Made by a program: the position numbers and the translations under genes | Assembly: GCA_029216955.1 (NCBI GenBank) | Contig: JANAVB010012195.1 | Coordinates: 310,001 to 374,000, forward strand | DNA length: 64,000 nucleotides | Source of the DNA: Iris pallida | Lineage: Eukaryota; Streptophyta; Magnoliopsida; Asparagales; Iridaceae | Reading direction: 5' to 3' | The notes under the pieces: generated by a model | The model's input: only the letters and a program-made list of their open reading frames with translations | Told to the model about the DNA's origin: nothing | Databases searched by the model: none | In this document: positions 31,996 to 42,840 of the stretch, piece after piece | Layout: each line of letters begins with the position of its first letter | How positions within the stretch are numbered: position 1 is the stretch's first letter

Positions 31996-33246
31996 TCATA
32001 TTAGTTGAAATCTTCGGGCTGGGAGCATTGGTCGTCTTTTCTCTCCCATCGGCAGGGATTTTCTGAGTATAGTTGCAGGAGACGACAGGAGGTGCCTCAT
32101 CTTCTGAACATGTTTGTTACAGTCTTTGGAAGATAGACTGCCGGTCTTCTCGTACCATCGCGTTGTTGCAACAACAGTTGACGATGATTTGGGTGTAGTG
32201 ACGTCCGTGGAAAGACTCTTTGCACCCCGAGGCACCTTCTCTTTCCTTACGTTTGTGGAGGATGGCCTTACGCAAGTCAGATGGGTCCGAATCGACCATG
32301 TTTGCTCCCTAGATTTTGGGAGACTTTTGGAAACCTCTCTGTCCGTTTGCCGCGGGGGCTGGACTCGAGTGGTTCTGTACAACTTCCCATCAGAGGCCCG
32401 CATAATAGTATGTGGGACGCTCGGATGGTCAGAGGTCGGATCTGCAGACCGAGCTTGCCAAGCTCGTGCTGCCCTAGACTTCTTCACTCTAGTGTGTGAG
32501 GGCACATAGTAGGAAGAGTCTAGGTGGTGCTGGAGAGAGTCAGACATATCTTCTTGGGAGCACAAGAGGTCAGGACCATAGGAGAGACGGTCGAAGATAG
32601 AGCCGCGTGGAGTAGGCGTCATGCGGCTGGCATCAATAATCTTCGGGCGGCTGGCAGGCGTAGCCGCATAGGTCTTCTCCATGCGGCTGGAAATCCTGGC
32701 CACATGAGTATTCTCCATGCGGCTGGAGATCCTGGCCGCATGAGTATATTGCATTAGGCTAGCAGTCTCGGCCGCATGGTCGTCATTCATGCGGCTAGCA
32801 ATCTTGGCCGTATGAGTCTTCGTCTTGCGGCTAGTACCCTTGTTCGATTTCTTCCTGGAGCACATAGGATCGCTCTTTGCCCCTGTAAGTCCAGCATCGT
32901 AGTACTTTCCTCTGCCGAACTTGGGGACAGCAGAGTCCTCTATGGCTCGAAGTGGGGCCGCGCGAGAATCGTCTTCGCCGTCTTGGACAGCAGAGAGTGC
33001 TCCGTCCAGAGCTTGGGGAGGAGCAAATGATTTTGGCCTCCACTCGCTGCGAGCTTTCTTTGTGCGGGCTCGCTTCTGGACCGGGCCAGCGCTTCCCTCA
33101 GAGAGCATTTCTTCAAACGCCAGTTGGTCGAAGAGGACGACCATCTTCTGTTGCGTGGAGCCAAGCTTGGCTGTATCCGATTGCGTCACTAACTCCTCAG
33201 CTATGGAGAAGTTTGTCCCCAGCAGAGTCGCCATCGTATTTGCCAT
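31996..33246 (-). CDS. Element A ORF1 (gag-upstream ORF), 416 residues, intact
   Basis: The ATG at 33246 is within the 5' LTR end; a second in-frame ATG (MATLLG) overlaps the PBS. The conserved N-terminus (TQSDTAKLGSTQQK, VLFDQLAFEEM) matches B and D. A basic stretch (QKRARTKKARSEWR) follows, then at 32600-32830 a repeat region encoding HAARISSRMENT-like units whose DNA is an array of the A motif. No stop or frameshift. Function unknown. Confidence 0.72.
   Translation of the reverse strand: MANTMATLLGTNFSIAEELVTQSDTAKLGSTQQKMVVLFDQLAFEEMLSEGSAGPVQKRARTKKARSEWRPKSFAPPQALDGALSAVQDGEDDSRAAPLRAIEDSAVPKFGRGKYYDAGLTGAKSDPMCSRKKSNKGTSRKTKTHTAKIASRMNDDHAAETASLMQYTHAARISSRMENTHVARISSRMEKTYAATPASRPKIIDASRMTPTPRGSIFDRLSYGPDLLCSQEDMSDSLQHHLDSSYYVPSHTRVKKSRAARAWQARSADPTSDHPSVPHTIMRASDGKLYRTTRVQPPRQTDREVSKSLPKSREQTWSIRTHLTCVRPSSTNVRKEKVPRGAKSLSTDVTTPKSSSTVVATTRWYEKTGSLSSKDCNKHVQKMRHLLSSPATILRKSLPMGEKRRPMLPARRFQLI
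32596..32835. repeat. GCCGCAT/ATGCGGC motif array inside A ORF1
   Basis: About 14 copies of the family A motif in both orientations (CATGCGGCTGG, GGCCGCATGAG). The ORF1 frame remains open across it, giving Ala-Ala and Arg-Met rich peptide repeats. Confidence 0.85.
33215..33233 (-). other. Primer binding site of element A
   Basis: Minus-strand TGGCGACTCTGCTGGGGAC, three bases inside the LTR. It differs from the recalled complement of plant tRNA-Arg at one position. It overlaps the ORF1 codons for MATLLG. Confidence 0.83.
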
Positions 33247-34578
33247 GAAATATAAAAGAGCAGAACAATTATCGGAGGACTGGACTTTTACTTCACAATA
33301 CAAACTCGCTCGTACAAAGAAAGCCTAGGGACGAAAACCTAGGTACAGCAATCTAAGTACAATTATTTATTTTAGATTATGGAGGGTGACGGTAGAGGCT
33401 CGGAAAAGCGACAGTAGCTCTGCCTTACTCCTTGGACGATCGGGTGCAGCTTTGGCTCTGTAGAAGAACTGCTTGGCGTTGATGAAGAAATGCTCTCCTT
33501 TTGATCTCTGTATATTCTCCCTCTGGCTCTCTGGCTCTCTATGTCTCTCTCCTTTTTTTATCCGAGAATCTCCTCCTCTATATGTCTCTCCTGCAAGGGA
33601 ACGGCACCTTGCTATTTATAAGAGTGGGGGGCATCATTAGGGTTTGCAATGATTGCCCATTCTTAAAAGTCGGCGGCTAAGGATCACTGGATCTGGGCCG
33701 TTCATCTTGAATATACGAAATTTGAGCAATAAATATGATTGCATCAAATCTTTTGTGGGTAATTAATGATGATTGACATAAATCCTCCTGATTTGTCATG
33801 CCAACCTCGGATTTCCTGACACATGTCATTAATTTGCTCGATTACAAATGATCTGATTTGATCCCAATATTTTACTGGAATTTGTTGAGGGATTTCGATC
33901 GATTTGGTGCCACGTATCCCGCTATCATGCCACGTGTCTTAACCGCGAGCCACTGCAGAAATCTGAGCCGCAGGAAGGTTGCTCCTCATTGAGCCGCATA
34001 AGGCTGGCCACGTGTCAAAGCTGCTTGAGAGTGGCCCCCTGAACATTTGAATCGCATGACGATGATCTGAGCCGCATGAGTGTAGGTGACCGCATGATGG
34101 GTGCCTTCTTCGTGAACCGCATGGAGATAGTCCTCGTGAGCCGCATGGGGGTAGTCTTCGTGAGCCGTATGGGGATAGTCTTCGTGAGCCACATGGGACA
34201 GCCTCCGCTTGAGCTGCATCGGGTGGTCTCTACTTGAGCCACATGCGACTGTCCACGTGTCAAGTCCTTATGAAGGTTTCTGGATTTCGGGAGATTGTGT
34301 TAGAGATTTCCTTCATTTCTCTAGGAGTCCACCATTATGACGGAGTCATAATTGTATTTTTGTGTCAGGGCTGTCAGCCGTCAAGACATTTAATGCAGTA
34401 AAGAAAAAATGGAAGAGCTGTTTGCAGGCCACGTGGCTCCTCTCTGAGCCGCATAGAACTTGTTTGAGCCGCATAGTCGCTTGAGCCGCATGGATCCTCG
34501 AGCCGCATGAACTTGTCTGAGCCGCATGGGGCTCCCTGGCCGCATAGATCTTTCTTTATTCTTTTCCATGCTTCTACA
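33237..34578 (-). repeat. Element A 5' LTR
   Basis: Pairs with 3131-4471. TATA box 33613-33620 (minus strand); GCCGCAT motif clusters at about 33960-34230 and 34440-34545; G-box-like ACGTGT sites between. Its right end CTTCTACA is followed by TSD ACGAT and then the resumed B antisense gene. Confidence 0.93.
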
Positions 34579-34583
34579 ACGAT

Positions 34584-36602
34584 GAAGAGCGTGAACCGGC
34601 CGATGCACCGTTGGAAGCTTCACGGGAAGCCAACTTCCCGGAAGAAGTCAACGAACCATTGTGCATTTCCTTGAAAGTTGTCAGATCTCCAGCCAAGGAG
34701 AGGAAGAGAAAAAAAAAGGAACCTTCTTCTCCGGTTGCGAAGAAGAAGCTTATCTTGGAATCGTCAGAAAGGGTCACGACCCGATCACAATCTCGGCAGC
34801 AGGCCGAGTCAACTCAAAGAGAAGAGGCGGCGACGCCGACCTCTATCCAAAGGCCGGTAAATGTTATAGATGTAGAGAGTCCAGAGAGACCTCTACACAG
34901 AAAGAAAATGGTCTTCAGAAGAAAGAAGGTAGTCACTCCTCGACCTATGTCATCGGTCGTGGCTAATGCTGTTGCCGGAGTTACAATGTCATCTCCTACA
35001 CCCGCCCCTGAACCTGAAGCTTTCAGCCCAGAAAGGAGGGATGAGGCTGTAGAGACCATGGAGGAAGCCGTGGAGAAAGAAGATGAAGTGGTGTGATCTC
35101 CTACACTTGCAGTGGAGACTACCCAGCTTTCGGCTACACCGAGAATACTTCGTGATGAAGAGGATCGATTAATGATCGATGCTCTGAATGACTGCAACTT
35201 CGGCCTCCAGGATGATGTGGATCCGACCGCAGCAACTAATAGTGGAGCCCAAGAGGAGAGCACAAGTAATAAAGTTTCATCAACAGAGGCTACTGATGAT
35301 ACATTGAATCCAGAGGAGGACACTGAGGTCCATGTATCCCCAGAAGCTGTTGATGACACCTTGAATCCAGAAGAGGATGTCGATGTGCATATATCTCCAG
35401 AAAAGAATGTGGGTGAAGAAGTAGCAGCTGAGGAACTTACTACTGCTGATCCCAAAGGTATTGAATGATATTATCAATCTTTTTTCATAGATTAAATGGC
35501 TGACATCGACATTTTTATCAATACAGAAGTTGAATCTACCCCAATTCCTCCAACATGCACTGACATAGTGCCAATAAAGGAGATAGCCAGCGGTAGCAGA
35601 TACTTTTTGGGTGGCTCCGAAGTAGGTAGTAGCCAGGCAGTAATGTTTGAGGCTACTTCTGCGAGGTTGCAACTCGTGTCAGCAGAGGACAAACTTGTCC
35701 CTGGACCTAGCAATGGTAAGATCACTCTTACTTTTGATCCTTCTCAATAGTTACTAATAACGGCCAGCTGATGGTGTTTGTTTGATTTTGCAGAGGAACA
35801 CCTGGGAGGAGCGACTAGCTCTACCATGGCTCCATTATCTAGAGAGACCTCCATCCATATGCAAGAAGCTGAACGTCCATCTGCACAGGCACCTGCTGCT
35901 GCTTCGACATCCATGGGAGTGGCTGCTACTCCTGGTGCTGTTGCCACTAACAGATTCATCATCGGTTCCTTTACCAACCTTTTCTTCAGTTCTCTAGGAC
36001 CCTTAATAGAGAGGGTAATGGATAAAGAAGAGGTTGGTTTCACAACTGTTAGGGGTCCCACCTCCTATCTGATAGCTGCCATCCGGAATCAAGGTGACGA
36101 AGCGCAAGCTACTTACCTTGAGCACATCCTGAATAAGCTAGAGGAGTCGGTTAAGATTTATAAAGATCTGAATCGGGGGGAGGTGGAGCCTTTGGTACAG
36201 GCCGAGTTTGAGAGGATGTCACAAGAGGTTGCAGTTTCGAAGGTTGATCTCCAAATTATCTTGGACACTTTCACTGCCAAATCTTCAGAATATAACTCTC
36301 AAATAGAGATCATAGCATCCGCTGCCGAGGAGAAGAAGAAGAAAGTTGCTGAACTAAAAGCAGAATCTGCCCGTCTTCAAGAAGAGTTAAGACTTGTTCA
36401 GCTTGCTCTGGAAGATGAGGCCACGCAACATCAAGCTACAATTCAGCAACTGGACGCCCTGACCCAAGAAAGAGATGAATATGTCACAACTCATCAAGCT
36501 AAAATCTCTCACAGACTAGTAACCATGCCGACTTTCGACGATAAGTCTGGAATGGAGGAAGCTAGGAGGCGAGTGATGGACTCTCGTGAGGAGCGACTGT
36601 AA
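34584..36602 (+). pseudogene. Element B antisense gene, 3' part: basic stretch and coiled coil
   Basis: The frame resumes exactly in register with the codon at 3128-3130. It opens with an acidic segment, a basic stretch (KERKRKKK, AKKKL) like that of the A gene, and an acidic repeat (DDTLNPEEDTEVHVSPE, twice). A TGA at 35094 breaks it. The path between 35457 and 35496 is unclear. A 78-base intron (35716-35793, GTAAGA to TTTTGCAG) joins with correct phase to the last exon, a long coiled coil (EEKKKKVAELKAESARLQEEL) ending at 36602. AATAAA-type signal near 36714. The C-terminus corresponds to exon 3 of the A gene. Confidence 0.72.
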
Positions 36603-36944
36603 TCTTTAAAGCAGCAGATGACTAGATTGATGACCCCGCCAGCAGAATAGAAAGACTTTTTGTATCTTCAATTTTTGTGACATGTAATTTTGTAATGTCT
36701 TTCAATTTTGATCAATAAAAAGACATTTTCTTTGTGGCTCTATTATTTATTGCATATCTTATTCAGATATAAATAATAGCGATAGAAAATATATTCAGAG
36801 GTGCAAGACATGAATATTTCTTGATTTTAGAAAATAATTATATTCAATTATATCTGCTCAGAGGTAATATGGATATGGCAGAATATAATTTATTGAATAT
36901 CATTATTTTAATAGACAACTTAATCAAAGATGACAAGTTGCTGA
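36603..36944. other. 3' flank of the B antisense gene with CAGAGGT repeats
   Basis: Carries the polyadenylation-like signal and, at about 36795 and 36855, CAGAGGTGCAAGACATGA and CTCAGAGGTAATATGGATAT, relatives of the array at 10056-10640 in A. No coding region seen. Confidence 0.5.
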
Positions 36945-37310
36945 TATGAACGAAATGGATGATTCGTCAAAATGTGTGAACGAAATGAATCGTCAAGATG
37001 AACGGATGGACCGTCAAATGAATAGAATGAACTGATGAACCGTCTGATAGATGAAATGAACGGATGAACCGTCAAATGAATGGATGAACAGACGAACCGT
37101 CAGATAAATATAATGAACGGGCGAACCGTCAGATGAATGGATGAACGGGTGAACCGTCGGATGTATGTGATGAACGTGTGAACCGTCAGATGAATATAAT
37201 GAACGGGCAAACCGTCAGATGGAAGTGATGAACGGGCGAACCGTAAGATAAATGAATGAACGGGTGAACCGTCGGATGAATGTGATAAACGGATGAACCG
37301 TCAGATGAAT
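36945..37310. repeat. Minisatellite GAACGGATGAACCGTC in element B
   Basis: About 13 units of roughly 26-32 bases, GAACGG(A/G)(T/C)GAACCGTC then AGATGAATG-like filler. Each core is the inverted repeat ACGG-N5-CCGT, and the core is better kept than the filler. It ends about 30 bases before the TATA box at 37342-37349. Confidence 0.88.
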
Positions 37311-37341
37311 GTGTCGCTTCATTGTCTTACAAATCTCTGTC

Positions 37342-37349
37342 TATAAATA
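37342..37349 (+). promoter_or_regulatory. TATA box of the B copy of the 107-residue gene
   Basis: TATAAATA, 48 bases before the ATG at 37397, preceded by the inverted-repeat minisatellite. The D copy has the same arrangement at 19220. Confidence 0.7.
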
Positions 37350-37396
37350 GAACAGAAAATCAGATGAAATGATTACTTTCACTTTTCAACATAAAG

Positions 37397-37720
37397 ATGT
37401 CGTCTGGAGATGCATCCAAGAAGGTTGAGATCGCCCCGAAGGTTGAAGCGGTTACTGAAGAACGTCCAGTCGAACCGGCCCAGCCAAAGCAGACAGAGGC
37501 AGATGAAGGTTCATCTGCACCCAAGCCGCCAAGGGAAATTTTGGACTTCCTTCTTGAACCAGGGAAGGCTGAAGAAGAAGAGGCCATGAGGATGGCTGCT
37601 TGCAAGTATCTGGTGGGTTTGAGCAAAGTTGTTCTCGGCTCTTTTGCTGATTATGTTTTTGAGAAGGACGGTAGTGGTCCTCGTCCCAATTTTGAGAAGG
37701 ATGATAGTGACCTTCCTTGA
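37397..37720 (+). CDS. 107-residue conserved antisense gene (element B copy)
   Basis: Same length and layout as 19275-19598. It begins MSSGDASKKVEIAPK, then SSAPKPPREILDFLLEPG, EEEEAMRMAACKYLVG and VLGSFADYVFEKD, ending EKDDSDLP. It has no stop or frameshift even though the surrounding B element is the most decayed in the window. It is convergent with pol, whose stop is at 37805, and is followed by AATAAAATC. The best-conserved part is the Pro-Pro-Arg to Phe-Glu-Lys segment (residues about 46-95). No recognised domain. Confidence 0.76.
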   Translation: MSSGDASKKVEIAPKVEAVTEERPVEPAQPKQTEADEGSSAPKPPREILDFLLEPGKAEEEEAMRMAACKYLVGLSKVVLGSFADYVFEKDGSGPRPNFEKDDSDLP

Positions 37721-37804
37721 TATTATGTACTATCATTCATGATGAAATAAAATCAAATTTTATTTATGAACTTGTCTGATGATTACAAGCAATGTCTTTT
37801 AAAT

Positions 37805-38830
37805 TTATACATAATACTTTTTAAGGAACTTGCCATTGATGGGCATCATTGCAACTCGACCATCCAGCTATGTGAGTTGATAGGCTCCATTTGAGAAGAC
37901 TTTACTCACAATGTAAGGCCCTTCCCACTTCGCATCAAACTTGCCCTTGCTCAGGTGAGTCATAGTCATAGGACGTCTGACGGCTAGAATGAGCTCTCCT
38001 TTCTGAAAGGCTCTGACTTTAACTTTGCGATTGAAAGTCTTTGAGATGCGGGCTTGGTATAACTCAATATGCTGTTGAGCCAATAGCCGTTTTTCGTCGA
38101 GCGCCTCCAATTCTTGGAGTCAAAGAAGGTCGTTGTTCTCTGTAGTGAGCTCGTTGGCAATGGCAATCCTTAAAGATGGAATTTGAAGTTCCAGGGGTAG
38201 AACTGCTTCACAGCCGTATACCAAAGAGAAGGGTGTACAGCCTATAGGGTTACGAACTGTAGTACGGTAGGCCCAAAGACATTCTCCAAACTTTTCACTC
38301 CAATTTCGTTTGTTAGTAGACACAAACTTCTTGAGAAGCTTGATGATAGTCTTGTTGAAAGCTTCAGCCAAGCCATTAGCAGCAGGATTGTAGGCTGTCG
38401 AAGCGACATTGTCAATCCGATGATCGTCACAGAACCTTGTAAACTTTTGGCTGATAAATTGAGGTCCGTTGTCATGAATAATTCATCGAGGTACACCAAA
38501 TTTATAGATGACATGATGTTTGATGAAGTTGATGACACTGCTGGTCTTGACTTCAGCCAATGGTATAGCTTTGGCCCATTTGGAGAAGTAGTCGGTTATT
38601 GCCAGTATGAACCGATGTCCCCTAGAAGAAGAAGGATTGATGTGACCTATAACATCCATGCCCCAAGCTTCAAAAGGCCAGGAAGTAGCAGTCGGATGAA
38701 GGAATTCCGATGGTTGATGAATGAAATCTACGTGGATTTAATAAGCTCGACATTTCCTTGCATATTCGATGGCATCAGATACCATAGAGGGCCAGTAGTA
38801 ACCTATGCGTCGGATACGGTCTTGTAGCTT
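37805..38830 (-). pseudogene. Element B integrase
   Basis: Recognisable RRIGYYWPSMVSD, ARKCRAY, IHDNGPQF, ANGLAEAFNKT and GKFDAKWEGPYIVSKV, ending GKFLKKYYV. Broken by stops at 38738, about 38490, 38120 and 37868. The reading frame is otherwise constant and very close to element D. Confidence 0.87.
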
Positions 38831-41693
38831 AGGACCAAGTTGATGTGCTCCGCAGACACCGTCGTGAGCTTCATGCAATACTTGCTTCGCTTCATCACCA
38901 GCAAGACAGCGCAAGAGTAAGCCGTCATAAGTCCGCCGGTAAAGAGTTTTGGTGGTCTGATTGTAGTAGAATCGCAGAGACCGCCGACGAATACTCGTAG
39001 CTTCCTTGGGATCTTCAGGTAGTATATCATGAACTACGAAGTCGATGAAAGAAGTTCTCCAATCTTCATTGATAACGTTGGCTTCAGTAAGATTACTGAA
39101 CTCAATGTTACGATTGTTTTCGATACAGAATAATTTCCGATTAGAGATGACCACCACCTGCTGTCTTTTGATAGGGATGGCTAAGACTGCTGCAAGATTG
39201 GCCAAAGCATCTGCTTCGGTGTTGCAAGTTCGATGGACATATTCGATGAAGAAGGCTTTGAATGATGTAGCCATATTGATTGCCGCTTCAGAGTAAGGCA
39301 CTAGATCTTGATGGCGAACTTCATAGGTTCCTCTAACCTGGTTAACAACCAGCTTGGAGTCACCATAAACTTTAAAATATTCGACATCCAGTTGTTTAGC
39401 TAACTGAAGACCAATGAGTAGAGAATTGTATTCTGCTACGTTGTTGGAGCAAGGTTCATCTAGGGAGTAGGCTCTTTGGATAGTTGACCCGTCTGGAGAA
39501 ACAAGGAAAACTCCAACTCCTGCGACGATGGCACCATTAGGTCCAATCTTGGATGCACCGTCAAAGAATAGACGCCAAGTAGAACATTCTTCGGAGATCA
39601 TATTTGATTCCAATGTCTCGTTTGGAATTTCATCATAGATTTTGGATGTCTGGAACAGGATGAGCTGCTAAGAAATCTGCCAGTGCTTGACCTTTAACAA
39701 ACTTTTGAGGAACATATACCATGTCATATTGGGCTAGCAGAATGGCCCATGTAGCCAGCCGAGAATTGAGTGTGCTAGGCTTCTTCATCAGTACCCGAAG
39801 AGGATTAACTCGGGATATGACATAAATAGTTTCGTCAATGATGTAATGTCTCGTCTTTTGAACAGCAAACATAAGATCTAGGCATTCCTTTTCAACCGGA
39901 CTATAACGGTGTTCAGCACCAATTATAGTACGACTGAGATAGTAGATGGCTTGTTCATGGCCTTCTTTATTCTTTTGGGCAAGTAAAGCACCCAATGAAT
40001 GATCCATAGCACGGACATACATTAAGAATGGTATGCCAGAGATCGGTGGTACCAAGACTGGTGGGTTCATGAGATATCGCTTTATGTCGTCAAATGCTCG
40101 TTGACATTCTTCGGTCCAAATGAAAGATACACCCTTATTCATTAGTTGAGTAAATGGTCTGCAGTGTCCAGACAGATTCAAAATGAATCTCCTGATGTAC
40201 GCAAGTCAACCTTGGAATCCTCGTAGCTTTTTTAGGTTGCGTGGAGGACGCATCTCTTGAATGGCTTTGATCTTCTCGGGATCTACATGTATACCCTTAG
40301 AGGTAATGACGAAGCCGAGAAAATTACTACTAGAGACACCCAAGAATGACTTGGTGGGATTTATTTTGAGTTGATGTTGGCGTATTAGATTGAAGATAGT
40401 TCTCATGTCTTGGATGTGATCTTCCTTTAGACGACTTTTGACAGCAATATCGTCGACGTAGCATTCGACAGTCTTGTGCAGATGATCTCGAAAGATGGTA
40501 CTCATGGCTCGTTGGTAAGTTGCACCAGCGTTCTTGAGACCAAATGGCATTACGGTATAGCAGTAGACTCCGCGAGGAGTGCGGAAAGAAGTATGTCTTT
40601 CATCTTCAAGATTCATCCGAATCTGATTGTATCCGGAGAATCCATCCATGAAAGATATTTGTTCGAACCCACAGGTGTTGTCAATCATGACGTCCGTGAT
40701 AGGGAGAAGAAATTCATCTTTTGGACAAGCTTCATTAAGATCCCGAAAGTCGATACAAACTCGAACTTTTCCGGTTTTCTTCAAAACTGGGACGACATTG
40801 ACTACCCAATCTGGATGTTATTCTTCTCGGATAAAGCCACAAGCGATGAGCTTCTTGACTTTATCGTCGATTGCGTCCATCATTTCTGGCTTGAAACGTC
40901 ATTGTTGCTGTTTGACTATTTTTGCATTAGGCAAGATATTCAATTTGTGAGTAGCAACTTTGGGATCTAAACCTGACATGTCTTCATAGCTCCAGGCAAA
41001 GACATCAATGTATTCTTGAATAAGAAGAATTAATTCTTGCTTATCTGCCTCTGGAAGGTTCTTGCTGATGAATATTGGACGAGGTAACCCGCTCTCTCCT
41101 ACATCAATTTGAACTAATTGATCTTCGGTAGGAGAATTCCCTTTGTTCGAATTAGAGTTCCCATTGGGTATCCATTCGTTGAGCCCAAGGATCTGTTTCG
41201 AGATTTTCTTCAATATCCTCGTCATATCCTTCTGGAAGTTCGACGGAGACCATGTTAGAAGATACGATCAATTGATGAACTTGACCAATGCTGGTGTCAG
41301 AATTCCAGGATCTGGAATCAGAAGAGTTAGAGCGCTCCTCGCTATCGAATTCGGAGGCTGCTGGGGATAATACTGGAGGTGAAGTATATTCGAGACCTCT
41401 TTTGGTCCTACTGTAGTACATCTCTGATTTTTCATTCAGAACAGCCGTACGGATAGGAGTTCTTCTACCCTTACCGTAGTTGAGGCCATTTTTGAAGTCA
41501 TAATCCATCTTTCGGATGATGTCTTTTGATTGCTGACTATAACGACAGAGTTGAAGATGCCCCGTATCGTTACTTTTGCTATCATCCGTGTAGCTGAATT
41601 GTTGTTCTGGTCCTTTACCAAAAAGTATCAGACTCTCGCCTCTCTTTCGAGAAGGGACAACAAAGTATGAATCATCTGGGTGTTCGAGTAAGA
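38831..41693 (-). pseudogene. Element B RT and RNase H
   Basis: Contains FMDGFSGYNQIRM, MPFGLKNAGATYQRAM, YVDDIAVKSR, LGFVITSKGIHVDPEK, FFDGASKIGPNGA, NNVAEYNSLLIGLQ and CNTEADALANLAA. Stops near 40899-40784 and 40206, and frameshifts near 39613-39633 and 41152-41225. The linker N-terminal to RT is cut by element C at 41699 and continues at 49494. Confidence 0.88.
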
Positions 41694-42399
41694 CTTCTTG
41701 TCACGACCCGCACCCACTGTGAGGGTATGAGTACGTAACAGCGCCCAGCCTACGCCGCAGTGTCGTCGGTAGAACGCTGTTCTAAGTCTCTAACTAACCA
41801 TCATCTCATGTAGTATATAATGTACTCATCATGGTCAACTCCGAACGGAGGACAAGTATAAAATATGGTGTATCTCAATCACAGTCTAAGCACAAAAAGA
41901 TAACACAGAATTGTAACTAAAAAATTAAAGACAAAATAAATACTGAAATAATAACAACATCTGAAAATCTCAAATACATCTCAAGTCTCAATTCTATACA
42001 ACAAGCTCTAAATGAAAAATAAAAACAAGTCTACTAAACTAAACCCCGATCACTCCTGAGTGTCGGGGCCATAGGTAGCTAAGCCATCTCCTGAGTAACA
42101 TGTAGGGCATATGTCCTCAGGGCAATCATCTGTAAAATTTTCAACAGGTCCAGTCAGGACAGAAACGAGCACAATCTCATCTAGAAAACCCAAGTAAATG
42201 ACAGAGAACTATAAAGCAGTTATAGACAGTTGTATTGATGAATATGGCAGTTTGTACGAGTAATGATGTAGAGAGCAGTTAAGGTACAAGAAAAGTAAGG
42301 TAACTAAACAAGAAGAGAAACATAGCAAAGAAGACTGTAAAATAAGATCTAGCTGAACTAGAATAACATAATGAGTTCAGATGGTACAATATGAGTCGA

Positions 42400-42840
42400 G
42401 TGTAATCCTAATGTGAATCTAATATAAGATGAGTCGAATGTAATTCTAATCATTATTCTAGTAAGGTGAATCGAATAAGGTGATACGAATAAGGTGATAC
42501 GAATAGTGACTCACATGATGTTCTAATAATGATTCGAATAAATTTTTCAAGTGCGTTTTAAAATACTTAGTTAGACATGTAAACGGCTAAGGGTAAATCC
42601 GGCACATCACACACCTGGCCGGGTGTGGAATGGCTATCGTTCGAATATATTCACAGGGGGTAGTTCGAATAGTGGGAATGTTCACATGTCTAATCAAGTA
42701 TTTCTCCGCCCATCTAATACAAATGAATCCAAAATCCGACACATCAATCGAATAAAAGTCCAACCAACATATGAAGATACGAATAGGGTGATTCGAATAG
42801 TGATTCGTATGGTGATTCGAATAATAGAGGTAAGACGAGT
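42400..42840. repeat. GATTCGAATAG/AAGGTGATACGAATA motif tract in the C LTR
   Basis: Around 15 copies of (GT)GAT(T/A)CGAATA with short irregular spacers, densest at 42460-42540 and 42775-42830. Not a clean tandem repeat. Confidence 0.65.

Larger units (their letters stand above)
3131..34578 (-). mobile_element. Element A: Ty3/gypsy Tat-like LTR retrotransposon inserted in B
   Basis: LTRs at 3131-4471 and 33237-34578 begin TG (mutated to TA in the right copy) and end CTTCTACA. A perfect TSD ACGAT flanks the element (3126-3130 and 34579-34583). It contains PBS, ORF1, gag, protease, linker, RT-RNase H and integrase on the minus strand, and a plus-strand gene at 4933-9611. Element D interrupts the protease at 16060/29469. 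About 65 differences in 1341 LTR bases by eye (about 5%) make it younger than B and older than D. Without D it is about 18 kb. Confidence 0.93.

Noticed and set aside
35458..35490. A 33-base intron (GTATTG...TTTTCATAG) in the B antisense gene
   Set aside because: Shorter than plant introns normally are, and joining at that acceptor leads at once to a stop codon; more likely local damage.
37397..37720. The 107-residue gene as an antisense shadow of pol
   Set aside because: It lies beyond the pol stop codon (37805), so no pol frame overlaps it, and it is conserved between B and D.
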